Notes: a model not told the origin generated them from the sequence alone. Positions 32,778 through 42,378 are shown, numbered from the stretch's first letter. The stretch is DNA of 64,000 nucleotides from Limnobacter alexandrii (GCF_005871185.1 NZ_SWKN01000011.1:62001-126000), one strand, 5' to 3'. Translations and numbers: made by a program.

Positions 32778-34895
32778 ATGAACAACAATCAACTAGAGCA
32801 GAAAGTCTTTGATTCAATCAAAGGGATGATCAAGCAACTTGAAACAAGCTGGCCAGGTTACAAGGTCCGTTCTGGACAACAGGAAATGATGTTTTGCGTG
32901 GCCAAGGCAATGCTCGACCACTATTCGCCCGAGACGCGAGGTGCTGAACGGACAGGGAAAAATATCGCTGTAATTGATGCGCCCACCGGCGTAGGCAAAA
33001 CCTTGGGATACCTGATTCCCGGTATTGCGGTGTCCTCTGAGCTTGACAAGCCATTGGTGCTAAGTACCGGCACTGTTGCACTTCAGGAGCAGCTTGTGAA
33101 TCGTGACATTCCCATGCTTGAGAAGGCGCTTGGGTTGGATCTGGACTACGGACTGATTAAAGGGCGTGGCCGGTACATGTGTTTGGCCCGCGCCAAGCGT
33201 TTACTCGGTGATATTTCCCAGACCAGCTTTCTTGAAGACATGGACAACAATGCAGCGATTAAGACTGAGGAAATCGAATTGGTCCGTGATTCGCTCACGC
33301 TTTTCACCAAAGGCAAGTGGGCGGGCGATGAAGACAGCATGACCACCAAAATTTCACCCGTGGTTTGGAGGCGTATGAACGCGGATCGCAATATGTGCAC
33401 TGGACGCACATGTAAGGAATTTGGCAAGTGCGCGTTTTATACCGCCAGAGCAGAGGCCAAGAGCTGCAAGATCATCGTGTCGAATCACGATCTGATTTTG
33501 AGCACGTCAGAAAATGAGTCCAATGCCTTGCCCGACCTTGATAACTGCCTGGTGGTTTTTGATGAGGGGCATCACTTGCCCGATCGGGCTTTGAACCATG
33601 GTGTGAAAAAAAGCCATGTTGATGCGCTCAGAGCAGACGTTCCCAAATTGTTGGGCCCTTATACGAGCGCAATGAACCTGTTTGGTGTGATGAAAGAACT
33701 CAAGCAGCCCATTGACGGTTACACAAGCCAGTTGGGAGACGAGCTAAGAACAGTGTATTCAATACTGGCCAAGCAACGCGAACTCAATGAAAGTGAGCGC
33801 GGTTTGTGGCGTTTCCAGCATGGTGTGGTACCTGCTCCATTGCTTGATTGCATCAAAAAGGCAAAGGACATCACCAGCGATTTGTTAAAGGCGTTAAACA
33901 CAGCGATCGAGGGCTTTAATGAAGTCATGGAGTCTGTGACTGACCAGGAGCTTGCTCAGACAATTTTGATGGCTTTGGGTGGGCATGTAGACAGACTGGA
34001 ACAGTTTGAGCAATTGGCCTCAATTTGGACACATGAATCGCAGATTCCGAATGCAAAATGGGTGCTTAAGGTCACCACCAAGGGGCAGTCCGGCCATGTC
34101 GATTTTGTATTGCACGGCAGCCCAATGACAGCATCGTCAATTTTGAACAAATTGTTGTGGCGAAAAGTCGGTGCTGGCGTGGTTTGCTCAGCAACGATCA
34201 CCAGCTGCGGAAGCTTCGATTACTTTGCAAAACTAAGCGGTTTGATGCGCCTTCCCAATGTGAATTTCACAAGTGTACAAAGCCCATTTGATTACCCTTC
34301 ACAGGGCACATGCACTGTGCCATCCAAAGGGTTCAATCCCAAAGAGGTGTCTACGCACACCGCTGAAGTGATCGAGTTTTGTGGCAAGGCTATTGCGCAA
34401 AATCAACACGGGATGCTTGTGCTTTTTGCAAGCCGAAAACAAATGGAAGCGGTTTACGCCGGGTTACCGACAAAGTTTAGACATCAGGTGCTTGTGCAGG
34501 GCTGTATGCCCAGGCACAAGATTTTGGATGCCCATCGTGATTCGGTCAAACGTGGAAACGCAAGTACATTGTTTGGCCTGCAGGGTTTTGGGGAGGGGTT
34601 GGATTTGGCTGGCCAGGATTGTGAGCATGTGATTATTGCCAAAGTCCCTTTTGATCCACCAGACTCACCCATTGAAGAAGCGTTGAGTGAATGGCTTCAA
34701 ACCCAACAAAGAAACCCGTTCATGGAAATTACAGTACCCAAGGCGGGAATCAAGCTGAATCAGTATGCAGGTCGATTGATTCGAACAGAGTCGGATCAGG
34801 GTCAGATCAGTATTTTGGACAGTAGGCTTGTAAACTCAAAGTACGGTGCGGTTCTTCTGAATGGGCTACCCAATTTCACAAAAAATATTGCGTAG
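32778..34895 (+). CDS. DinG-family superfamily 2 DNA helicase with Fe-S cysteines
   Basis: This 705-residue protein has Walker A APTGVGKT near residue 69, VVFDEGHHL (DEGH box) near residue 261 and the C-terminal motifs LQGFGEGLDL and QYAGRLIR. Four cysteines at about residues 206-230 (MCTGRTC, GKCAF and SCKII) fit the iron-sulphur domain of DinG/XPD helicases, which unwind 5' to 3' and act on R-loops and forked DNA. A TTGCGC-type promoter lies upstream. A second, Cys-poor DinG relative (CasDinG) sits at 59.5 kb. Confidence 0.92.
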   Translation: MNNNQLEQKVFDSIKGMIKQLETSWPGYKVRSGQQEMMFCVAKAMLDHYSPETRGAERTGKNIAVIDAPTGVGKTLGYLIPGIAVSSELDKPLVLSTGTVALQEQLVNRDIPMLEKALGLDLDYGLIKGRGRYMCLARAKRLLGDISQTSFLEDMDNNAAIKTEEIELVRDSLTLFTKGKWAGDEDSMTTKISPVVWRRMNADRNMCTGRTCKEFGKCAFYTARAEAKSCKIIVSNHDLILSTSENESNALPDLDNCLVVFDEGHHLPDRALNHGVKKSHVDALRADVPKLLGPYTSAMNLFGVMKELKQPIDGYTSQLGDELRTVYSILAKQRELNESERGLWRFQHGVVPAPLLDCIKKAKDITSDLLKALNTAIEGFNEVMESVTDQELAQTILMALGGHVDRLEQFEQLASIWTHESQIPNAKWVLKVTTKGQSGHVDFVLHGSPMTASSILNKLLWRKVGAGVVCSATITSCGSFDYFAKLSGLMRLPNVNFTSVQSPFDYPSQGTCTVPSKGFNPKEVSTHTAEVIEFCGKAIAQNQHGMLVLFASRKQMEAVYAGLPTKFRHQVLVQGCMPRHKILDAHRDSVKRGNASTLFGLQGFGEGLDLAGQDCEHVIIAKVPFDPPDSPIEEALSEWLQTQQRNPFMEITVPKAGIKLNQYAGRLIRTESDQGQISILDSRLVNSKYGAVLLNGLPNFTKNIA

Positions 34896-34929
34896 CTGCC
34901 CCTTTGTCGCCTGAATGTGGAGATCTCGA

Positions 34930-35487
34930 TTGAAATACGTTTTCATTCTATGTGGATTGATAAGCCTTGCAGGGATCGGTCACAGTGTCTGGGTCAATCG
35001 GGCTGAGACGAACGCAGCGTTTGCTCCAGTGGTGAGTCGAATCGTCGATACTTCGCAGCAAATTGTCACCGAGGCGAAAACCATCTACGAGAGCAAGAAA
35101 AGTGAAATGAAGACACCTTCTGAATCAGCCAGGCCGACCGCAGATGTAAATCCGGGAGTACCTAATACCCCTGTTGTTTCTGAGATCGACTGGCGGGCGC
35201 TTTTGACTATGGAACAAGGGTTGGATCAGGGAGGCTTTGCTCCGTATGTGTTGGATCGCTACGTTGTAAACGAACAGACAGGGGGTAGAAGTATTTTTGT
35301 GGTGTTGAAACAGCCCTTGCCGGGGACACAGATGGAGCCCGCGCAAAAAGTTGCGCAAAAATGGTTTTGTGAGAGGATGAATTCATTGGGTATCGCGCCA
35401 CAAGACAGGCCAGTAGTGGTTCTGGAGCTTCAATCGAATTTTGGTGAGGTTCTGGATTCAGCGCAGTTTTCTGTCATGAATTGTTAG
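34930..35487 (+). CDS. Membrane-anchored protein of unknown function (185 aa)
   Basis: An N-terminal hydrophobic segment (about residues 3-20) is followed by a periplasmic-looking chain with a coiled stretch and a Pro/Ser linker near residues 55-75. TTG 34930 has GGAG 7 bp upstream, so I prefer it to ATG 34915. It sits between dinG and ssb, probably in one transcript. No family is recognised. Confidence 0.6.
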   Translation: MKYVFILCGLISLAGIGHSVWVNRAETNAAFAPVVSRIVDTSQQIVTEAKTIYESKKSEMKTPSESARPTADVNPGVPNTPVVSEIDWRALLTMEQGLDQGGFAPYVLDRYVVNEQTGGRSIFVVLKQPLPGTQMEPAQKVAQKWFCERMNSLGIAPQDRPVVVLELQSNFGEVLDSAQFSVMNC

Positions 35488-35528
35488 GTGACGCGGTCTT
35501 TTTTAACCTCCAATGAATGGGGTAAATC

Positions 35529-36086
35529 ATGAGTTCAGTCAACAAGGTAATTTTGGTAGGTTCGGTTGGGAAAGACCCAGAGGTTCGATACATGCCCGAC
35601 GGCGGCTGTGTAGCAAACATCAGCCTTGCAACCAATTCGTCGTGGAAGGATAAAAACACAGGTGAGCGTCGTGAGGACACGGAATGGCACCGTGTTGTGG
35701 TCTATGGGAAATTGGCCGAGATTGCCGGTGAATACGTCAAAAAAAGCCGATTGGTTTACGTCGAAGGTCGCTTGAAAACACGCAAGTGGCAGGATCAATC
35801 CGGTGCAGACCGATACACGACCGAAATCATCGCCGATTCACTGCAATTGCTGGGCTCCAACGGCGGCAGGTCGGCAGACCAAGCCTCAGACGATGGCAAT
35901 GAGGGTCAGTCAAGCAGTGGCGGCGGCCAAGCGGCGTCTGGTCGTCAAGCCCCGGCAAGTAGCGCACAGGCCCCTGCCCCACGGGCACAAAACAAGCCAA
36001 ACCAGCAACGCCAACCCGCCATGGCAGGCGGCGGACTCATGGATGATGACATTCCATTCGCCGCAGTCAAACACTGGGAAGTTTAA
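35529..36086 (+). CDS. ssb: Single-stranded DNA-binding protein
   Basis: This 185-residue protein has the SSB OB-fold signature from its start ([19 protein letters not shown], then [13 protein letters not shown] and [12 protein letters not shown]). A low-complexity linker rich in Q, S, G, A and P follows, then the acidic tip MDDDIPF, which recruits repair and replication proteins. The residues KHWEV after the tip are unusual, because SSB normally ends at or near the DDDIPF motif. Plasmid SSBs coat DNA during transfer and replication. A terminator follows inside the convergent gene. Confidence 0.95.
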   Translation: MSSVNKVILVGSVGKDPEVRYMPDGGCVANISLATNSSWKDKNTGERREDTEWHRVVVYGKLAEIAGEYVKKSRLVYVEGRLKTRKWQDQSGADRYTTEIIADSLQLLGSNGGRSADQASDDGNEGQSSSGGGQAASGRQAPASSAQAPAPRAQNKPNQQRQPAMAGGGLMDDDIPFAAVKHWEV

Positions 36087-36088
36087 TG

Positions 36089-38422
36089 TCATGATGCTTT
36101 GTCGGCAGTAGTCTCGAAAGCGCCCTTTTTGGGCGCTTTTTTCTTGGGTGATCGAGGCTCGCTGATGCCTTCGTTTGCGAAGTGAAAGAGTTCTCGAAGC
36201 TCCGGCATGCTGGGCAGACATGGGTGTGATTGGTTAAATGTCAGCGATTTGCTAAACAACTGTTTTAAGGCGCTCCAATCCATGTCACTGAGATCGTGCC
36301 AAAGCGCAGACACTTCACTGACTACCTCTTCGAAATTGGGTGGCAAGGGCTGTTTTGAGTCGTTCAGTGTGCCTTGAATGTATTTCATCCCGGCAACGGC
36401 TGTGAGGCGGCGTGGCGGGTTGCCAAAAAACAAGCGATGGAAACGAAGGCGAACCAGGACATTTTGAATCTGGCTAATCGATTCTTTTTTCGGGTCGAGT
36501 CTCACCATCTCCAGTGATTGCCAAATTATTCGCCGAAGCACCTCGGCTTTCAGTGGGTTGTCCAGTGTGCGGGCGGTGTCACTCACCATGTTCAAAATGA
36601 ACTGGGTCTTTGCGTGTGTTTGGGAAAACAACTCTGAAAAGGCTTGAACAGCCAGGTCGAGATCGGATTGTGAGAGCCAGTACTTTGGATCTAGTAGAAA
36701 ACGGTTTTCGTCATTTTTGAGCTTCTTTAGCACCTCCTCGACGACCTCTGGCCCTTTGTCTTTCAAGCGAAGGTCACCAAAGCGGCCTTGGGCTGGTAGA
36801 GATTCAAGCAGTTTAGCGGCATGCTCCCGGACTTCATCCGGCTGCCCAGGGTCGCTAAGTAACCTGGTGATGGCTTCAATCAGGTATGGCTGATGGTTCG
36901 GTTGTTGGATGCGCAGCAGCTGTGTTGCAGCCTGCTCGAATTGATTGGTCATGGCGTAGCCAATGAACAGGGTGTGCGCGGCCAATTCAGAGCTTGAATC
37001 GATGGACTGCTTAAATGACTGTAGTTCGGTGATTTTGAGCGTTAAGGCCAGTGAGAAAACCCCTTGGTCCAGACAGATTCTTGACAGGCGGCCCAATATA
37101 CTTGGGTCAGTTTTTTTAAACTCTTTGTGCTCAACGAGTTCAAGAATCAAAGTGTCGAGATCGCCGGAGCCTGTCCTGTGTTGATAGTGAGCATAGTTGT
37201 GCAGAACTTCAGTCCAGAGTCGAAAATTCGACGATTTGATGGAATCCAGGAATTGGCGGATCTCGGTCGATGCCTCTTCAATGTAGGGGTAGGTGTCGAT
37301 TGAAAAAGCATTGGCCAACAGCAGTGATTTTAGCGGTACCAGAGCGTGAGTCCGATCGGGGTAAATCTCACTTTTCAGGTTCACGATCAAGTCATTGAGT
37401 AGCGTAGATCTTGCTTCATAGAAGGGCTGAATGTTAGGCCCCAAAGACATCCCTTTGTAAATGTGAAACTCGGTTTTTTCCTGAATCTGTTTTGTTTCCA
37501 GCAGCTCGTAATTGACCACCATGCTCTGGGCTTGATAGACCTTGGCCGCCACGCGCATGAAAGGCTGGCGAAATTGTGTGGTGGCTTGCGGTGCAGCTTG
37601 TGGGTTTGCAACAGCCCACAGCACCAGGCTGCAGGCGTGGCCCAATGAACGAGGTGACCAGTCAATTGCCGGCCAGATCGGCGTTTTCTCAATATGAAGA
37701 AACAGTGATTTGAGAAAACTGGAACTTGGCTGGCAAGGATGAGAAAGCCGCACCTGAAGGCATGCCAGAAAAAGGTGCTGGGCGGCTGGCGGCATTGCTG
37801 CAGCCTGTGCGACGTAATCGATCAAACGGTAATCATTGGCTTGAACCATCGCAGGGTAATTGCGCATCTCGGGCGTAGACAGGATGAGATGAAGAATTTG
37901 TAAGCTGTGAAGCTCAGCATTGTCATGATCGTGGTCACGGATTCTGGACAAGCTTGTTCGGATCGCCAATTGAGCAGTTTCGGAGTCGGTGCGCCCTGCC
38001 CTCAGATTGGCCAGTGCAGCAATCGCATCAAGCATGGCTCCGGGTGAGGAATGTTTCACCGGGTCAATGTCGTCTTTAATCTGTTCGGCAAAATCCAAAA
38101 CCCAGCTTAATTGGGCTGATTTATTGTTCTGAAAAAGAAGTTTTGCCAAATGAGTGGCGGTCCACAGCGCGCCGAAATCTTGCCTGCAGGTTCTTAGCGT
38201 GTGAACAAGCACATCGCGTGCGGCCAAGTGCTTACCGGCATTTGCAAGGATTCTTGCCCGTGCATAAATGGGTTTTAAATAATCCGGGTGCCGGGATAGC
38301 CAGGCTCGGCACAGCTCGATCTCTTGTTTGCTGGGTGAGATGGGTGAGCGAAGGTAAGCGGACTCAAGCTCAAACGGATTTGGAAGCTGGTTGGTCTGAT
38401 CGGGATTAAAAATTTCGTTCAT
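36089..38422 (-). CDS. Large alpha-solenoid protein of unknown function (777 aa)
   Basis: This protein is almost wholly helical, with repeated helix pairs near the N-terminus (AWLSRHPDYLKPIYARARIL, then NAGKHLAARDVLVHTL) that look like TPR repeats. The last 20 residues are basic (KKKAPKKG). No catalytic motif is seen. The final codons overlap the terminator of the convergent ssb gene. A small lipoprotein gene lies 6 bp upstream, so the two are probably co-transcribed. A scaffold role is a guess. Confidence 0.7.
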   Translation of the reverse strand: MNEIFNPDQTNQLPNPFELESAYLRSPISPSKQEIELCRAWLSRHPDYLKPIYARARILANAGKHLAARDVLVHTLRTCRQDFGALWTATHLAKLLFQNNKSAQLSWVLDFAEQIKDDIDPVKHSSPGAMLDAIAALANLRAGRTDSETAQLAIRTSLSRIRDHDHDNAELHSLQILHLILSTPEMRNYPAMVQANDYRLIDYVAQAAAMPPAAQHLFLACLQVRLSHPCQPSSSFLKSLFLHIEKTPIWPAIDWSPRSLGHACSLVLWAVANPQAAPQATTQFRQPFMRVAAKVYQAQSMVVNYELLETKQIQEKTEFHIYKGMSLGPNIQPFYEARSTLLNDLIVNLKSEIYPDRTHALVPLKSLLLANAFSIDTYPYIEEASTEIRQFLDSIKSSNFRLWTEVLHNYAHYQHRTGSGDLDTLILELVEHKEFKKTDPSILGRLSRICLDQGVFSLALTLKITELQSFKQSIDSSSELAAHTLFIGYAMTNQFEQAATQLLRIQQPNHQPYLIEAITRLLSDPGQPDEVREHAAKLLESLPAQGRFGDLRLKDKGPEVVEEVLKKLKNDENRFLLDPKYWLSQSDLDLAVQAFSELFSQTHAKTQFILNMVSDTARTLDNPLKAEVLRRIIWQSLEMVRLDPKKESISQIQNVLVRLRFHRLFFGNPPRRLTAVAGMKYIQGTLNDSKQPLPPNFEEVVSEVSALWHDLSDMDWSALKQLFSKSLTFNQSHPCLPSMPELRELFHFANEGISEPRSPKKKAPKKGAFETTADKAS
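36117..36142 (+). terminator. ssb terminator inside the convergent gene
   Basis: AAAGCGCCC TTTTT GGGCGCTTT plus TTT forms a 9-bp stem, 5-nt loop and T run about 30 bp after the ssb stop. The same bases encode the basic C-terminus of the 777-residue protein. Confidence 0.85.
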
Positions 38423-38428
38423 AGCGCT

Positions 38429-38698
38429 TTATTGCGATCCCAAGTACTCAGGATGCGCATCTTGGAGAATTAAACGGCAGTCGTCTCGATTTAGGCCGCG
38501 GCGGATCAGCTCTTCGTGCAGGGATTGATAGTAGCGCGTCCATGCTTGGCCAGAAAGCTCGATGTAGCGGGTACACAAGGGTTTGCTCGCAAGATGCTCT
38601 GGTTTGGGGTTCAGTGCGCCTGTGTAGATTGTGACCGGTGTGCAGCCGATAGTGAGAAGCGCAAGGAACAGACTAAGTGATCGAAGGAGCATGGCCAT
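38429..38698 (-). CDS. Small lipoprotein (89 aa)
   Basis: A signal peptide ends in the lipobox LTIGC near residue 19, so the mature protein is lipid-anchored. The remaining 70 residues are mixed, with two Cys that could pair. A later in-frame Met (MLLRSL) is also a possible start. Small lipoproteins on conjugative elements often act in entry exclusion or the secretion channel, but nothing shows this here. Confidence 0.65.
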   Translation of the reverse strand: MAMLLRSLSLFLALLTIGCTPVTIYTGALNPKPEHLASKPLCTRYIELSGQAWTRYYQSLHEELIRRGLNRDDCRLILQDAHPEYLGSQ

Positions 38699-38848
38699 GG
38701 TGATCGGAAGGGGTTTATCAGCCTTAATTGTGTGCTTTTTGGGAATGTGAAGAGTCCTTTAAAACAGCCCTTTTTTGGGGTTTTGAGCCAAAGTGCCCGA
38801 GTCGGTTACGTGTTCCAATTGTGGAAGTCGTCATTTTCGGGATTCAAA

Positions 38849-39307
38849 ATGAAAAACAGCAAGAATTTTGCGCGGAAGATTGCTTTGAGCGCCTTGGCAA
38901 TCGCCATATCAGGATGTGCCACGACCGCACAAAACTCGGCGGCACCATCGCAAGCAAAACATCAGGCTGGCCTTGATCAATACCGGTTTGTCGATGTGAT
39001 CTCAATTGGGACCGGCGAGCGGGTTCGTGGTGAAGTCGAATTCGTCACGCCAGGAACAATGTGGGATGTGAAATTCAAAGGGGAGTCGGAAAAATACCGA
39101 CTCTACATCTTTGAGCCCGATTGCAAGGGCGCTTCGGATTGCATTGAAACCTACAGGGTTCAGGGAGAAATTGCTTTTAAAAAGGTAGCGGTGAATTGTA
39201 ATTTGTTGATTACTCAGGTTTTGAGCGAAAACCCTTTGGACAATTCCGCAAGAGGGGTTTGCAAAGACCAGGTTGACCGCAGCTACAGCATCACTGTTTT
39301 TAAATAA
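38849..39307 (+). CDS. Lipoprotein of unknown function (152 aa)
   Basis: Starting at ATG 38849, the protein has a basic N-terminus, a hydrophobic stretch and the lipobox AISGC near residue 20. The mature part is beta-rich and has four Cys residues. The frame extends upstream to 38732, but that part lacks signal-peptide character. The gene converges with the coiled-coil gene at 39308-39499. Confidence 0.65.
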   Translation: MKNSKNFARKIALSALAIAISGCATTAQNSAAPSQAKHQAGLDQYRFVDVISIGTGERVRGEVEFVTPGTMWDVKFKGESEKYRLYIFEPDCKGASDCIETYRVQGEIAFKKVAVNCNLLITQVLSENPLDNSARGVCKDQVDRSYSITVFK

Positions 39308-39499
39308 TCAGTTCTCGGCTTTTGAGGTAGTTAAATCAGATTTGGTTTGATGTTTCAGCGCTTCAAGTCTTTGCTCTTCAAGTTCTTTGTCGGACATGGA
39401 TAAAATCTCCGACAAATTTTCAATGGCATTGTCCAGTTCATGCATGTGCTTTTTTCTTAGCTTTTCCAGCTTGAACTTTTTCTTTTCGCTTTCATCCAT
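39308..39499 (-). CDS. Small coiled-coil protein (63 aa)
   Basis: A highly charged helical peptide (KKKFKLEKLRKKH, then LSEILSMSDKELEEQ). It abuts the convergent lipoprotein gene with no gap. GGAG is about 14 bp upstream of the ATG, rather far. Moderately credible. Confidence 0.45.
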   Translation of the reverse strand: MDESEKKKFKLEKLRKKHMHELDNAIENLSEILSMSDKELEEQRLEALKHQTKSDLTTSKAEN

Positions 39500-39774
39500 G
39501 ATCTGGTTCCAATCTCCGGTACAACTGAAGTTTTCAAAGGACTAATAATTGAATATTCTGAATAATTAACGCCCGAGTATTATATAAGTTGACGTTTTAT
39601 AATGTGGTAGGTAAACGGAAAAATCAAGCTGAGCCTTGAATCTGAAGGCTTGTTTTATTCCTACACCATGAAAATCCATTTAACAATGGCGTGGATTCTA
39701 ACACTAACTTGATTTATTGAAGAATAACGGCTTGGGCCACTGAATACTCAATTGATTTCAGCCTTGGAATTTCG

Positions 39775-39969
39775 CTATTGATTTAGCCTCATGATTTCGA
39801 TCAAAGAGTGTAGATCATATCCACGTTGCTTTGCTTCTCGTAGAAATTCATTGAATGCTTGTTCCTTGAGCCGCCTTTGATGTAGTTGTTGCTCAACCTC
39901 CATTAAAAGTGCGGTGAGCTTTTCGCTGGAGAGTTGCTTTAAATTAAGATGTGTTTTTCTTTTGGGCAT
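39775..39969 (-). CDS. Small coiled-coil protein (64 aa), possibly nucleoid-protein-like
   Basis: It starts 5 bp after the stop of the S49 protease gene, so it is part of that operon. The sequence is a charged helix (LLMEVEQQLHQRRLKEQAF) followed by REAKQRGYDLHSLIEIM, faintly like the oligomerisation part of H-NS-type proteins. No DNA-binding motif is present. Confidence 0.55.
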   Translation of the reverse strand: MPKRKTHLNLKQLSSEKLTALLMEVEQQLHQRRLKEQAFNEFLREAKQRGYDLHSLIEIMRLNQ

Positions 39970-39974
39970 GGTGT

Positions 39975-41015
39975 TTATTGCGCCTGAATTGTGGGTGTTG
40001 ATTGGGGAGGCAGCATGCTCAAGCCAAAAGTATTGATCGAGACCTGGTCTTTGAAGGATTGAACCCCCAGGCCAAGCAAGTTTTGCAAGAAAGGCTGTTG
40101 TGACTGGTATAAACGCACGCGCTCGACTTCATGTTTGTTCAATAAAAGACTTTGGTAATCAGACAAGCCATCAACAAGACCGAGTTTCATGGCGGTTTGC
40201 CCATCCCAGAACCGGCCATCAAAGATCTGTTCTTCAGCAGGGTTCAACTTGCCAGCCCGATTTTGAATCACGGCAGCAATGAAGTTGGTGTGTACGTTTG
40301 ACAGGGTGGAGAGCATTTGTTTTCGGCTTTCCGGTGATTCAGGCGAGAAAGGATCCAGCATGCCCTTGGATTGCCCTGACGTGTAGAGACGACGCTCAAC
40401 GCCCACCTTGTCCATGAGATCGATGAAGCCAAACGAGCTTGCCACCACGCCGATGGAGCCCACAAGGCTTGAGGAATTGGCATAGATTTCATCGGCGGCC
40501 AGTGCGATCAAATAGGCGCCAGAAGTCATCGAATCTTCAGCCACGGCGTACACGGGTTTTCCATACTTCGATTTCAATGCCAGCACCCGGTCATGAATCA
40601 TCATCGACTGCACGGCAGATCCACCAGGCGAATTGATTTGAATAACGACCGCTTTTGCATTTGCATCGGCAAACGCGCCTTCCAGTGAGGGCAACAGAGA
40701 TGCGAAGGATGCCGGTCCGTCGGGCGTAATCTGACCCGTGATCTTGACCATGGAGGCGTATGGCTTTTCTTCGAAAAGATTACCAAACCCCTGTGTGGCT
40801 CGCTGAAGTGCCGCGCGTGGGTGCCCAGTGGAGACGAAAAGAACCAGAATGTACAAGATGATGATGGAGGAGACGAGAATCCAGCGAAGTCGCTTTGATC
40901 GAGCTTTCTCTTCTCGGTCAAGCTGCATCATGTACAAAACAGGGTTTGATTGAGCCAATTGAATCAGCGCTGGGTCGGGTTGTTTGGGGGCTCTTTTAAA
41001 CAGCTTTGCAATCAT
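39975..41015 (-). CDS. S49-family signal peptide peptidase (SppA-like)
   Basis: This 346-residue protein has one membrane segment at about residues 45-63 and a crotonase-like protease domain. The Ser nucleophile is in MTSGAYLIA near residue 163 and the Lys general base in SGQSKGML near residue 215; the INSPGGSA motif is also present. SppA/SohB-type enzymes digest cleaved signal peptides and misfolded membrane proteins from the periplasmic side. Here it follows a secreted nuclease gene by about 27 bp in one operon. Confidence 0.92.
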   Translation of the reverse strand: MIAKLFKRAPKQPDPALIQLAQSNPVLYMMQLDREEKARSKRLRWILVSSIIILYILVLFVSTGHPRAALQRATQGFGNLFEEKPYASMVKITGQITPDGPASFASLLPSLEGAFADANAKAVVIQINSPGGSAVQSMMIHDRVLALKSKYGKPVYAVAEDSMTSGAYLIALAADEIYANSSSLVGSIGVVASSFGFIDLMDKVGVERRLYTSGQSKGMLDPFSPESPESRKQMLSTLSNVHTNFIAAVIQNRAGKLNPAEEQIFDGRFWDGQTAMKLGLVDGLSDYQSLLLNKHEVERVRLYQSQQPFLQNLLGLGVQSFKDQVSINTFGLSMLPPQSTPTIQAQ

Positions 41016-41042
41016 GGCTCAATCCGTGATGAAAATCAGGTG

Positions 41043-41810
41043 CTACTTAATGGGCGGATTTAATCCGGGCAAAAGGTCCAGACCGAATCTGGTCTTGAAC
41101 TCAGAATAGGAAATTCGTGTGGGTCTGGTTTCATAGTCGTTGTTGGGGACAATGAAAACCCATGATCTATTAAGGGTTTGGTCGTAAACCAGCTTGTAAA
41201 GCGCATCGGGCACGCGCACGCGGTTGCCAATGAAGTTGGGTTTTCTTGCGGTTTCATACAAGGTACCAGTCACCACGAAAACTGTAGAGCGAGTGCGAAA
41301 CACATATTTCCGTGTGGCTGACTCAACGCTTTTGGCCCAAACGCCACTGTTCATTTCACCGGCTTGTGGAACGATGTTGGCCAGGCTGAAGCTCTGAGCT
41401 TCAGAGGCATAAGTGGGCATGGATGCCGATGGGCCAAGATGACCGCGGTGATAGCCCGATCCCCGATAATCGTCCAGTGTGGCTCTGGCAGCCCTTGGCA
41501 GGCGAGCCTCTTCATAGAACTGATCCGATCGTGGTACGGCCTGTGCCCGACCAAGCGACTGTGGCGTGTAGCGTTGCGCGGTAAACAGTGGCGTCTTGGT
41601 TGAGCCGGAGTACAACACCGCGAATTCATCAAAACAGAGTTCGAACAATTCGGGAGCTTGGAAACTGGGAACAGCCTTTGGTGCGAAGTGCTCAGCGCAT
41701 TTGGAGAAATCTGCTCTAGCCTCATGCAGGCCGGTGGCCAGCACTAGCAGCGTGAAGACTTTGGTGAGCAGGTATCGTCGTACAAGCATTTTTATGATGA
41801 ACCGGATCAT
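41043..41810 (-). CDS. Secreted DNA/RNA non-specific endonuclease
   Basis: The start ATG 41810 has AAGGAA 8 bp upstream. A signal peptide covers the first 33 residues (ending near ARA-DF). The catalytic region YHRGHLGPS near residue 123 has the DRGH-type His, and downstream SLANIVPQ gives the conserved Asn, both typical of NUC1/EndA enzymes. Residue D in the usual DRGH is replaced (HRGH). Such nucleases act in the periplasm or outside the cell; plasmid copies may help DNA scavenging or block incoming DNA. Confidence 0.9.
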   Translation of the reverse strand: MIRFIIKMLVRRYLLTKVFTLLVLATGLHEARADFSKCAEHFAPKAVPSFQAPELFELCFDEFAVLYSGSTKTPLFTAQRYTPQSLGRAQAVPRSDQFYEEARLPRAARATLDDYRGSGYHRGHLGPSASMPTYASEAQSFSLANIVPQAGEMNSGVWAKSVESATRKYVFRTRSTVFVVTGTLYETARKPNFIGNRVRVPDALYKLVYDQTLNRSWVFIVPNNDYETRPTRISYSEFKTRFGLDLLPGLNPPIK

Positions 41811-41841
41811 GGCAATTCCTTTTCGTTTAATGGACAAGGAA

Positions 41842-41872
41842 AGTCTGCCTGTGAACCGATTTTGCGCAAGGC
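41842..41872 (-). promoter_or_regulatory. TTGCGC-type promoter of the nuclease/SppA operon
   Basis: The palindrome TTGCGCAA at 41862-41869 gives the minus-strand -35, with CAGACT at 41847-41842 as a poor -10 after 16 bp. The start codon is about 59 bp from the -35. Confidence 0.5.
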
Positions 41873-41943
41873 TGTGAAGTCAATTCATTTTATTAAAAAC
41901 GCGCATTGAACGTATCAGTTCAAAGTGGCATTTTTAAGGGCTT

Positions 41944-42189
41944 TCAACCCGTGGTCTGGAAAGACACAGTTGCTCCACTGACCAGACCAAGTTGCGAATA
42001 ATGCTTTGAGTCACTGTCTAAAACCCCAGTGAATTCATTGTGTTTGATCTGTTTGCATGAAAGAACCCAAACAACCTCGCCGAAAAGGAAGATTTGTGCC
42101 TGGCCATTGTCTGGGCCCTTGTCCCACAAAGGCGGCATGGCAGCAATAAAGTCTTCCAGATGGTTTAAATAAATTGGGCTGCTATTCAT
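41944..42189 (-). CDS. Small protein of unknown function (81 aa)
   Basis: An acidic protein of mixed structure, with GGAG about 13 bp before ATG 42189. No motif is recognised, and it stands alone between two TTGCGC promoters. Confidence 0.5.
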   Translation of the reverse strand: MNSSPIYLNHLEDFIAAMPPLWDKGPDNGQAQIFLFGEVVWVLSCKQIKHNEFTGVLDSDSKHYSQLGLVSGATVSFQTTG

Positions 42190-42308
42190 TGTTGTAATTG
42201 ATCTCCATACGACATATTAAGTGGTGTGGAAATTTTCCCCGTTTGTCGAAAGTGGCAAAAAAAGGGGGTTTGGCTGGTGTTTTCGTATTCGAGGGTGAAT
42301 GAGTCAAA

Positions 42309-42338
42309 ACTTGCGCAAATGGGCTTCTCTGATAACTT
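42309..42338 (+). promoter_or_regulatory. TTGCGC-type promoter of the RecE-like nuclease gene
   Basis: AACTTGCGCAAA starts at 42308, with -35 TTGCGC at 42311-42316 and TAACTT at 42333-42338. The ATG at 42379 is 68 bp away. Confidence 0.6.
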
Positions 42339-42378
42339 GGAATCATGCCCTTGAGACTGTTTGCGGAGAAAAATTGCC

